Positions 14,706 to 21,677 of a stretch of DNA of 21,677 bases are shown here, piece after piece; position 1 is the stretch's first letter; each line of letters begins with the position of its first letter. The DNA is from Pseudomonadota bacterium (GTDB lineage Bacteria > Pseudomonadota > Alphaproteobacteria > Rhizobiales > Rhizobiaceae): the NCBI GenBank assembly GCA_023428515.1, contig JAEYXI010000529.1, positions 1-21,677 of the forward strand, in the 5' to 3' direction. Below the pieces are notes generated by a model. It searched no databases. It saw nothing but the letters and a program-made list of their open reading frames with translations, and was not told the origin of the DNA. The translations under genes and the position numbers were made by a program.

Positions 14706-15920
14706 TCAATCGACCATTTCTTGGTGACGGAATCGTTCCGACGCTATCCGAAGCCAGTTTTTGACCGGTTGCGGCAGATAGGTGCGCAGGCTAGGCCGGA
14801 ATCCGGCTGGCAGGGTCCATTGATCGAGGGGCAGAGGAGCCGCGATCGGGGGCGGTGAGCGTTGCAGGTCAGCAAGCAGCCGTGCATAGGATTTCGCCAT
14901 CGTGTCGATACCGAAACCCTTGCGCGCGGCCGCGCGGGCAGCCATCGACATCGAGGCGAGGCGATCAGGTCTCTCGCCAAGACGCCTGATATGGCGGGCC
15001 GCCGCGCGCCAGTCACCGATAGGAAATAGGAGCCCGGTGACATCGTGCCTGACGATCGAATCGGTGACGCCGGCGATGCGTGAGACCACCGGCGTGCAGC
15101 CGGCGGCCATCGCCTCGATCAGAGTGATGCCGAAACCTTCGTATCGGGACGGCATGACCAGCGCGTCGTGCCTTGCCAGGAGACCCGGAACATCGCCCGG
15201 CCGCACGGCGCCAAGGATCGTGATGCGGTCGCTGTAAGCGGATAGCCGCGCCTTGAGCCGCGGCAGGTCCGGTCCGTCACCAGCGAGCGTCAGGCTAAAG
15301 TTCGATGGCAGGCTTTCGAGAATTCGAGGCAACCACATCACGCCCTTGGACGCATCCTCGATGCGTCCAAGAAAGAGCAGTCGCAGATGTTCTGCGCAAC
15401 CTGCCGCACGTTGAACGGATGAAAAAGCTCCGACGTCGACGGCATTCGGAATCGCTAACGTACGGTCGCGTGGAAAGGCGAAGCGGCTGACGAGGTCGCG
15501 CCGGCAGCGTTCCGAAACACCGACGGTGGCATGCACATTGTCGCGTATCGAAGCTGCCGCAGCGTAGGTCGCCGGCGTGATGCTGTGAACGATCATGACG
15601 CGCAGCAGATTCGGCGGCAGGTAGCGCGCGATGTTCATCTGCATATGTTCGGCAAGCACGTTGACGAATACGCCGTCGAACTGCTCGCGCTCGATCGTAT
15701 CGATCAACTTGGCCGCGCCGTCGCGACCCATGCCGCCGGTGGAGGTCGCATAAAAGCCATAGGGTTGGGCGCTTTCGGCAACGGCCTCGGCATCATTTCG
15801 CGCATCGCCGACGCCGATCCATCGCACGTCGATTCCATGCCCGGCCAACCCTCGGCGCAACTGGTCGAATACGCTGAAGGTTCCACCGAGATGAGGGCGG
15901 ACGAAATAGGCGAGCTTCAC
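14706..15920 (-). CDS. Glycosyltransferase family 4 (404 aa)
   Basis: Retaining GT-B transferase that would add one sugar to the lipid-linked repeat unit at the inner face of the membrane. The N-terminal Rossmann domain begins MKLAYFVRPHLGGTFSVFDQL. The C-terminal domain has LLFLGRIEDASKG (181-193), LAGDGPDLPRLKA and the donor-binding E-x7-E motif EGFGITLIE (Glu261, Glu269). The tail beyond about 350 is longer than the core domain and basic (WLRIASERFRHQ), possibly aiding membrane attachment. The ATG at 15920 is the first in frame. One base separates its stop from the aminotransferase ATG (TGAGATG), so the two are coupled. The donor and acceptor sugars cannot be read from sequence. Confidence 0.9.
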   Translation of the reverse strand: MKLAYFVRPHLGGTFSVFDQLRRGLAGHGIDVRWIGVGDARNDAEAVAESAQPYGFYATSTGGMGRDGAAKLIDTIEREQFDGVFVNVLAEHMQMNIARYLPPNLLRVMIVHSITPATYAAAASIRDNVHATVGVSERCRRDLVSRFAFPRDRTLAIPNAVDVGAFSSVQRAAGCAEHLRLLFLGRIEDASKGVMWLPRILESLPSNFSLTLAGDGPDLPRLKARLSAYSDRITILGAVRPGDVPGLLARHDALVMPSRYEGFGITLIEAMAAGCTPVVSRIAGVTDSIVRHDVTGLLFPIGDWRAAARHIRRLGERPDRLASMSMAARAAARKGFGIDTMAKSYARLLADLQRSPPPIAAPLPLDQWTLPAGFRPSLRTYLPQPVKNWLRIASERFRHQEMVD

Positions 15921-16066
15921 GATGCGATGCTCCCGCTAATCGGCGCCGGCGTGGAAGTCGGCCCCGGCGGACAACAATGCTACCCGCTGGCTTCGACCGG
16001 AAACTCGGCCATAGGTGGTATGGCTTCCGCCATTCGGCTGGCGTTCGCCGTAAGTGACCGTTGCTG

Positions 16067-17749
16067 TCAACCAACGTCACGGCGGACGTCGAACACGAAG
16101 GTCTCACCGTCCGTGTCGAGGTGATGGCACGCGGATAAGCCGGGCAGGAAATCGGGGCAAATGGACCAAGCCTGCTCTTCGGCATAGGCGTCGAGGGTCA
16201 ATGTCGTGATGCGCCGGACGCTCAGGCCGTAGCCGTAGCGGTAGGAATTGTTCTGGGCCGGTCGCATCAAATAGCCGTCCTGAACATGGATACGCCCGCC
16301 GTTGCGCGCCCGCGTGGCATCGAGCACCACGGGATTGCCACGATGCGGCTCGATGATGTTCATCAGCGGCGAGTCGATGCGATAGACCGCCAGCGCGCAA
16401 TTGTGATCGTCCATCCCGGCAATCGCTTGGTTGGTGAAAAGCCACCACTGGCCTCCCCAGCAGCAAAGCGTGCTGTCGGCGATGCTCTCGCCTTCCATGA
16501 CTGTTTTCTCGAGCGTCCACCGGGTCGGGAAGTCGATGCATCTCCAAAGTTCAAGCCGCTTCGCCTGATGGCTTTCCGGAATCATCCAGATATCGCCGCC
16601 ATGGGCGAATACAAAGGGGTAGGACAAGTGGTAGTCCGTGGCGATCGCGACGCGCGGCTCGACGATCCGGTCGCCGATTATCTGCCCCACCGAAATATTG
16701 CCCCTGCCGGTCGCCATTTCGAACGCCTCGAAGAAGACGTGTTGGCGCTCGCTCCCCGGCAAGCGGAACAAGAACGGGTCCGCCCAATACTGACCTGGCG
16801 GAGCCTTGCTCTCGGTGCAATCCGCCCAGGAAACGCGGTCGTAGCGGCCACGGCCGACGAAAAGGCTCCAACGGGCGGTGGGCATACCTAGACACGCGGC
16901 GACCGCGACGCGCCCTTGCCGGCACAGAGCGCCGGCCGGGCGACGTGCATAGCGCGCGACGTCGAGGATGCCGGGGGCCGGCAAGCTGACCTCCGCTACG
17001 GCCGGCGGAAGGGCAACGGGCAGACGACGGTCGCGGTCAAGCCGCGCGAGTTCGCGCAGTACGAGGTCGACGGCGCGCAGGCGTATTGCGTCGAGGTTGC
17101 CCAACCAGCTCGTGCGCGTGGGGTATCGCGCGATCGCAATGATCCCGGCATCACCACGCTGCGCGCCCAGCGCCAGGAGGCTCACGCCAGTAACGCCGTG
17201 GCCGTGCGCCACCTCCCAGAAACCGGGTGTCGGGCTCTGCAGCCGATGCGCGTCGCGATAGTGGAGCGACCACACGCCGAAGCGAGATGCGCCGGCGAGC
17301 ACAGTCGGGATTTCGTCGCGGCCGCCCAGGTCGAGGATCAGGTCGAGGCCGGCTAGCGAGCGGCACGAACCAGTTGCTTCACCGGGAGCAGATGGGGCCG
17401 TGACGGTCTCAATCCCCGCGAGAACATCCTCGTCGGGTTTTCGCGCGGCGCCCTTGCGGTGACCGCGCAAGCTAGTCTCCACGGATAGTGCCAAGCCGGC
17501 GATGCCGCTCACTGTCTTTCCGCGACCGGCATCGTCCGACAGGCTGAGCAACGACCGCAGGCGCAGGTGCGGCTCGCGGCGGATCGCGGCCACAAGCCGC
17601 AAATCAGCATCATCAGGCGCACGGCCGCCAAGCAGGAGAGCAATTTCCAGGGGTTTGGCCGCTGCCGAGAACGTCTGGTCGGAGCCAACGCGCGGTTTGT
17701 CGCAACCCTCGTTCATGACAACGGGTCGCGGGACGCGCACCAACTCCAT
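16067..17749 (-). CDS. GINT1_N-type beta-propeller protein with formyltransferase-like N-terminus (560 aa)
   Basis: Two parts are visible. Residues about 33-240 resemble a formyltransferase fold: GLDLILDLGG (134-143), a GVWSLHYRD strand (158-166), PGFWEVAHGHGVTGVSLLAL (175-194) and RGDAGII (198-204). The Asn and His of the usual Asn-His-Asp active site are not where I expect them; only the DAG aspartate remains. Residues about 292-530 match the propeller domain named after glucosamine inositolphosphorylceramide transferase N-terminus: WADPFLF, VFFEAFEM, YHLSYPFVF, IWMIPES, STLCCWGGQWWLFTN and GNPVVLDATRARNGGRI, resembling GH43/GH68-like blades. Function unknown; in glycan clusters such proteins may modify or transfer a sugar. 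The ATG at 17749 follows a GGGAG site. Likely first gene of the run leading to GT4, after a 146-bp gap. Confidence 0.75.
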   Translation of the reverse strand: MELVRVPRPVVMNEGCDKPRVGSDQTFSAAAKPLEIALLLGGRAPDDADLRLVAAIRREPHLRLRSLLSLSDDAGRGKTVSGIAGLALSVETSLRGHRKGAARKPDEDVLAGIETVTAPSAPGEATGSCRSLAGLDLILDLGGRDEIPTVLAGASRFGVWSLHYRDAHRLQSPTPGFWEVAHGHGVTGVSLLALGAQRGDAGIIAIARYPTRTSWLGNLDAIRLRAVDLVLRELARLDRDRRLPVALPPAVAEVSLPAPGILDVARYARRPAGALCRQGRVAVAACLGMPTARWSLFVGRGRYDRVSWADCTESKAPPGQYWADPFLFRLPGSERQHVFFEAFEMATGRGNISVGQIIGDRIVEPRVAIATDYHLSYPFVFAHGGDIWMIPESHQAKRLELWRCIDFPTRWTLEKTVMEGESIADSTLCCWGGQWWLFTNQAIAGMDDHNCALAVYRIDSPLMNIIEPHRGNPVVLDATRARNGGRIHVQDGYLMRPAQNNSYRYGYGLSVRRITTLTLDAYAEEQAWSICPDFLPGLSACHHLDTDGETFVFDVRRDVG

Positions 17750-17750
17750 A

Positions 17751-17790
17751 TCTCGCTCCCGTTCTGGCCCGTTCTGGCCCGTTCTCGCCC
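17751..17790. repeat. Short 10-bp tandem repeat in the leader of the GINT1_N gene
   Basis: Read on the plus strand, GTTCTGGCCC occurs twice exactly (17761-17780), then once as GTTCTCGCCC (17781-17790). A degenerate unit TCTCGCTCCC (17751-17760) lies next to the start codon. On the minus strand the unit nearest the gene contains the presumed ribosome-binding site GGGAG. The repeat lies just upstream of the ATG at 17749. Confidence 0.75.
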
Positions 17791-18020
17791 CGGGCGCACC
17801 AGCCTGAATGCTAGCGACCGCCCGGCGCCGAGCAGAAGTCTCGAATGGTGGTAGCGGTCTTCAGTCTTTCGGAGCATGGGTGGTCCGATAGTGGAATAAG
17901 ACTCAAGCAAAGGCACGAAGCCGCGCGGCCGACCCGCCGAAGGAACAGCTTCCCGTTCTACCGCCATCCGGCCAGATTTGAGGCGGCGGAGCCCATTGCC
18001 TGTGCTCAGAGGTGGCGCCC

Positions 18021-19283
18021 ATGCGCATCGGGCTGTTCGGACAGTTCGGCAGCGGAAACTCCGGCAATGACGGCTCGCTCGAGGCGATGATCCAGACGCT
18101 CGGGCGGATCTGCCCCGATGCGGAGTTGATCTGCATCACATCGCACCCACAAGCGGTGCGCGACGCCTTTCACGTTGATGCCGTGGCGATCAACGGCGCC
18201 CCCCCACGCAACGCCGTGTTGCGGTTCCTCGACGCCGCCCTTGCCCAGTTGCCGCGACGCGCGCGCGATTTCTACACGGCGCTGGCACTCGCCTATGGGC
18301 TCGATCTCCTCATCGTTCCCGGCACCGGGATTCTCGACGATTTTCAGGAAGATCCGACCGGCTGGCCGTTCACCGTATTCCGCTGGAGTCTCGCCGCGCG
18401 GCTCGCCGGCGCAAGATTGGCCTTCATGAGCGTCGGCGCCGGGCCGATACGACATCCTTTCAGCAAACGCCTGATGATCGCGGCTGCACGCATGGCGCGG
18501 CACCGTTCGTATCGTGACGAGCGCTCGCGCGAATTCATGAGGTCGGCCGGCATCGACGTCGCCGACGACCCGGTTAATTGCGACCTGGTCTTCGGCCTGC
18601 CGATTCCCCTGCCCGAGCGCCTGCACGGCGCGCCACTGACGGTCGGTGTCGGTGTCATGACCTATACCGGGTGGAACAAAGCCAGCGACGCCGCGGAAGC
18701 CACCTATGTCATCTATCTCGCCAAGATCCTTGCTTTCGTTCTCTGGCTCCTGCAGGGCGGGATCACCGTCCGACTGCTTACGGGCGACCGCGGCGACCGG
18801 CGGGCCCTGCACGATGTTGCAGGCGCGGTCGCGGCGGCAGCAGGACCGGATGGGCGCGCGCGCCTGATCGTCGAGGAAGCGGTCACGCTGAAGGAACTGA
18901 CGCGGCAGATCGCACAGACGGACCTAGTAGTTGCGAGCCGTTATCACAACGTGATTTGCGCGCTGAAGGCCGGACGCCCGGTCATGTCGCTCGGCTATGC
19001 CGACAAGAACGATGACCTTCTGCGCCGGGTGGGGCTGGCCGCGTTTTGCCACCGGATTGGCACCTTCGACGTCGAGACCGTGAAGGCCGACTTCCAGAAC
19101 ATGCTCGCAAGGCGCACGGAGTTGGAGGAACTGGTTCGTGCGGGCGTCGACGCCTTCGCCGGCGCGCTGCGCGAGCAGGAAGGGCGTCTTGAGACGAGCC
19201 TGTTGTGCAGGCGGGATCGCAGGCGGACGAAGCGTTCTGCCGCTGCGTCGTGCAAATCTTCAGTGGAGGCGAGCGAGCCCTAG
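18021..19283 (+). CDS. Polysaccharide pyruvyl transferase family protein (420 aa)
   Basis: Predicted to transfer pyruvate from phosphoenolpyruvate onto a sugar as a ketal, giving the glycan a negative charge. The start FGQFGSGNSGNDGSLEAM (6-23) is the family's N-terminal glycine-rich motif. Later blocks are DLLIVPGTGILDDFQ, RLAFMSVGAGPIRHP, YRDERSREFMRSAG, DLVVASRYHNVICALKAGRP and MSLGYADKNDDLL, all typical of the PS_pyruv_trans domain. A GTG at 18012 is in frame, but the ATG at 18021 has AGAGGTGG at good spacing and gives the usual MRIGLFG start. It is the only plus-strand gene in this part, divergent from the GINT1_N gene. The 3' end overlaps the convergent GT2 gene by 24 bp; the last 25 or so residues are low-complexity and basic. 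Confidence 0.88.
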   Translation: MRIGLFGQFGSGNSGNDGSLEAMIQTLGRICPDAELICITSHPQAVRDAFHVDAVAINGAPPRNAVLRFLDAALAQLPRRARDFYTALALAYGLDLLIVPGTGILDDFQEDPTGWPFTVFRWSLAARLAGARLAFMSVGAGPIRHPFSKRLMIAAARMARHRSYRDERSREFMRSAGIDVADDPVNCDLVFGLPIPLPERLHGAPLTVGVGVMTYTGWNKASDAAEATYVIYLAKILAFVLWLLQGGITVRLLTGDRGDRRALHDVAGAVAAAAGPDGRARLIVEEAVTLKELTRQIAQTDLVVASRYHNVICALKAGRPVMSLGYADKNDDLLRRVGLAAFCHRIGTFDVETVKADFQNMLARRTELEELVRAGVDAFAGALREQEGRLETSLLCRRDRRRTKRSAAASCKSSVEASEP

Positions 19284-20237
19284 TCCCGCCGCGATCCGCG
19301 CTAGTGCGTCGGGCCGCCGGCGTAAATAGTTCAGGGGAGGCACCAGAACGCTTGCGGGCCGCATCCGAAAGGCGAATCGGGCGAGCGCCCCCGCCGTGCG
19401 GACCTCGCCGCGCGACAGGCAGGAAAGTGCCGACCAGTATGCTCGCTCCCCGAGACTCACTCGCGCGAGCCGTAGAAGGTCACGGCCATCGGGAAGCCTG
19501 GCACCTTCGTTAGCAAAGAAGCTCTCGAAGGCGGCCAGATATTCGGCATCCCATCTCGGCAGATCGCGAACGGTCGCGGACTGATTGCCGGCGTGCATCC
19601 TGTTGAACGCTTGGATCGCGTCTGTCTCCGCCGCGTCACCATGACAGGTGAAGCGCATCCACATCTCGAAGTCGTCGGTGTGCGGCAGGGCCGGGCGGCA
19701 ATGACCGACCGCCTTCTGGACGGCCGTCCGCACGACACAGCTCGGTCCGAACAAGTGATTGCGCCCATTGCGACAGAACTGTTCCAGCAGGGCGCGGCCG
19801 GGGATTATCGACCAGCCGCGGAACGCCTGCTCGGACACACCGAGAAACGGTGAAAGCGTATCCGCGCTAATGGCCACGCTGCCGCCGAACGTAAGATGCA
19901 CGTTGGCGTGAGTTTGCATGATCGAGCAAGCCCGCGCCAGCGCGCCTGGCGCCAGCATGTCGTCCGCGCAGAGGATCAGGAAAAAGTCTGCTCTCGCCCA
20001 GTCGATGCCTTCATTGAAGGACGCGTGTGGCCCGAGATTTCGCGAACGCAAGAGCAATTCGACGCGTGGATCGTGGGCGGCGATATCGCGCGCCACCTCT
20101 GCGCTATCGTCTGTCGACGCGTTGTCGATGATGAGCAGGCGCAGATCGCGCAACTGCTGGGACAAGACGCTTTCGGCGCAGGCGCGCAGGTACCGGCCGT
20201 AATTGTAGCTCGGAATGACAACGTCGACGCCGGCCAT
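19260..20237 (-). CDS. Glycosyltransferase family 2 (325 aa)
   Basis: Inverting GT-A transferase, probably adding a sugar to the undecaprenyl-linked repeat unit in the cytoplasm. Motifs: VVIPSYNYGRYLRACAESVL (6-25), IIDNASTDDS (36-45), NLGPHASFNEGIDWARADF and the metal-binding LCADDM (89-94). A later TDDFEMWMRF block is the usual acceptor-side acidic motif. No membrane segments; the basic C-terminus may help it associate with the membrane. A frame opens at 20366, but that extension lies inside the flippase gene, and the ATG at 20237 gives the canonical N-terminus. It begins 2 bp after the flippase stop (TGACGATG), so the two are co-transcribed. Sugar specificity cannot be told from sequence. 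Confidence 0.92.
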   Translation of the reverse strand: MAGVDVVIPSYNYGRYLRACAESVLSQQLRDLRLLIIDNASTDDSAEVARDIAAHDPRVELLLRSRNLGPHASFNEGIDWARADFFLILCADDMLAPGALARACSIMQTHANVHLTFGGSVAISADTLSPFLGVSEQAFRGWSIIPGRALLEQFCRNGRNHLFGPSCVVRTAVQKAVGHCRPALPHTDDFEMWMRFTCHGDAAETDAIQAFNRMHAGNQSATVRDLPRWDAEYLAAFESFFANEGARLPDGRDLLRLARVSLGERAYWSALSCLSRGEVRTAGALARFAFRMRPASVLVPPLNYLRRRPDALARIAAGLGLARLH

Positions 20238-20239
20238 CG

Positions 20240-21677
20240 TCAGTCCACCGTGGTGACCGACGGGCGGCGACTTGTAAGGCGTGCAAGCCGCAGGCCCACC
20301 GCGCGCAAGGGCTCCCTGAGTTCTTCCAGGAACAGATGGTGTGTCACGGCAAGACCGCATGACCATCCCAACAACGCAAGGATACCCACAAGGAAGAACG
20401 TCCCGACGGACATGCCGGTACCGCCTTCAGCGAGCACGACCGCGAGCGGCCCGGCGGCCGTGAGCACGGTGACGACCGCGCTTGGCCACAAGCTCTCTAT
20501 CAGTTCGCCCCACGTGAAGTTCACATGCCTCATGGCGTAACTCAGCGCGACCATCATCTGGAAGGGAAGCACCAGAAACTGGCTCGCTGCCATGGCGAAT
20601 ATTCCGTATAGGCTGGCCGAGCAGAGGATCAGCGCGGACAGACCCCGCGCGAGAAGATTGGCCAGAAAGGCGTCTCGGTTCTTCCCCAAGGCGAGTAGAA
20701 GCGGTGTCGTCGGAACGACCGGAAACCAGAAAAGCGCTGAAAGCGACAAGAGGCGTACGAGCGGGACGATTTCAGTCCAGTTGTTTCCGAGGATGATGTT
20801 CACGGCTGTGTCGGCGGTTATCGCGAGACAGATCAGGGCGGGCCAGTAGACGACCGAAATATAACTCAGAACTCGCAGATAGGAGGCTTTCATGTCGCGT
20901 CCCTGGCGCAGATGCTCGGCGAGTGCTGGGAACGCGACGGCGAACACCGACGACAAAAGCATGCGGTCGGGTATCCCACAGATTGCGTTGGCCCGGTTGT
21001 AGTACCCGACGGACGTCATCGTCATAAAGTGCCCCAGTATAAGCTGCGGTATCGCATCATACGCCTTTTCCAGCACGCTGGTGGCGCCCCGGTAGCGGCC
21101 GAAGGCGACAAGCTCGCGCCAGGAAGCGAGGGACGGACGGAAATCTTCCCATACAGGCCGTGCGGCGTAGGCGAGTATCGCCGTGGTGCATCCTCCGGCC
21201 AAAAGCCCCCACGCGTAGCTCATGGAGGCGTGCCCTAGCCACGCCAGAGATACCGTGGTCGCTGCCGTGATGAGGGATGCTGACGTCCGGATGCGCGCCA
21301 GCACTCCGAAGGCCATCTCGCGACGCAACAGCGCAATTGTCGGCATCGCAGTCGTGTCGAGGACCGCTCCTATAAGGGTCAGCGCAAGAAAACCCTGCAG
21401 CGACGGCTCGTTATAGAAGTCACCTATCCGGTCGCTTACCAGATGAAGAGTCGTCGCGAGGACGAGTGCGAGCGCCATGCCCAACGTGAAGGCTGTGCGG
21501 GTGTCGTTCACCTCGCCTTTATGCCGCTGAATCAGGAAATCGGCGGTCGCGAACTCGCGCAGCGAGAAAATGGTCGTTGACAATCCCATGCCAACAACGG
21601 CCAGCCCGATCTGCGCGGGAGTAAGAAGCCGCGCCAACACCACGATCATAGCGAAGTTGACGAGCAGCGCCGTATAT
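20240..21677 (-). CDS. Wzx-type oligosaccharide flippase, N-terminus outside the window
   Basis: Multi-pass inner-membrane transporter of the PST/MOP superfamily that would flip lipid-linked repeat units to the periplasm. The visible part has the family opening LARLLTPAQIGLAVVGMGLS, about a dozen hydrophobic segments, and blocks such as YDAIPQLILGHFMTMTSVGYYNRA and FPALAEHLRQG. The first in-frame ATG is at 21649, but the frame stays open to the window edge with fitting residues before it (TALLVNFA), and the conserved first helix is incomplete if started there. I therefore read it as partial, continuing past 21677. The C-terminus (after about codon 460) is short and basic. It pairs with the GT2 gene downstream. 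Its presence suggests a Wzx/Wzy-type assembly route. Confidence 0.9.
   Translation of the reverse strand, partial: YTALLVNFAMIVVLARLLTPAQIGLAVVGMGLSTTIFSLREFATADFLIQRHKGEVNDTRTAFTLGMALALVLATTLHLVSDRIGDFYNEPSLQGFLALTLIGAVLDTTAMPTIALLRREMAFGVLARIRTSASLITAATTVSLAWLGHASMSYAWGLLAGGCTTAILAYAARPVWEDFRPSLASWRELVAFGRYRGATSVLEKAYDAIPQLILGHFMTMTSVGYYNRANAICGIPDRMLLSSVFAVAFPALAEHLRQGRDMKASYLRVLSYISVVYWPALICLAITADTAVNIILGNNWTEIVPLVRLLSLSALFWFPVVPTTPLLLALGKNRDAFLANLLARGLSALILCSASLYGIFAMAASQFLVLPFQMMVALSYAMRHVNFTWGELIESLWPSAVVTVLTAAGPLAVVLAEGGTGMSVGTFFLVGILALLGWSCGLAVTHHLFLEELREPLRAVGLRLARLTSRRPSVTTVD

Noticed and set aside
17847..17858. GGTGGTAGCGGT resembling an ops/JUMPstart element
   Set aside because: Three mismatches to the recalled 12-nt ops core, and RfaH-type control is not expected in Rhizobiales.

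Overview
The window is high-GC DNA that reads like an alphaproteobacterium of the order Rhizobiales, probably a Mesorhizobium-type member of the Phyllobacteriaceae. The assignment rests on a CpdR-type receiver protein next to an N-formylglutamate amidohydrolase and tRNA-Val, a ROSE-type RNA thermometer on an hsp20 gene, and an RpoH promoter of the rhizobial form. It was made by reading and recall only; no database search was possible.

Region 1 (1-5583) is ordinary chromosome: the 3' part of a low-specificity L-threonine aldolase carrying an in-frame TAG; an hsp20 gene (- strand) with terminator, ROSE leader and RpoH promoter; an alpha/beta hydrolase (+); a HisN-type phosphatase (-) that probably starts at TTG; a small-RNA gene (+) with promoter, three hairpins and terminator, resembling the alpha-r15/AbcR ('suhB') family; an N-formylglutamate amidohydrolase (-); cpdR (+); and tRNA-Val(GAC) with its promoter.

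Region 2 (5584-21677) begins directly after the tRNA and is a surface-polysaccharide cluster. One minus-strand operon holds a sugar-nucleotide C-methyltransferase, a sugar-1-phosphate nucleotidyltransferase and a PIG-L deacetylase, overlapping stop to start. An RmlC-type 3,5-epimerase (+) is divergent from it. Next come a DUF4910 aminopeptidase-like protein and an NAD-dependent epimerase (-). A second minus-strand run holds a GINT1_N-type beta-propeller protein with a formyltransferase-like N-terminus, a GT4 glycosyltransferase, a class-III (HemL-like) aminotransferase and a secreted DUF4038/GH140-like hydrolase. A polysaccharide pyruvyl transferase (+) follows, then a GT2 glycosyltransferase and a Wzx-type flippase (-) that runs off the right edge.

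Together these genes suggest synthesis of an NDP-activated C-methyl-branched, possibly amino-modified deoxysugar, its assembly into a repeat unit, pyruvyl decoration and Wzx export. The sugar 4,6-dehydratase, the polymerase and the initiating transferase are not in view. The least understood parts are the DUF4910 protein, the HemL-like aminotransferase, the DUF4038 hydrolase and the GINT1_N fusion.
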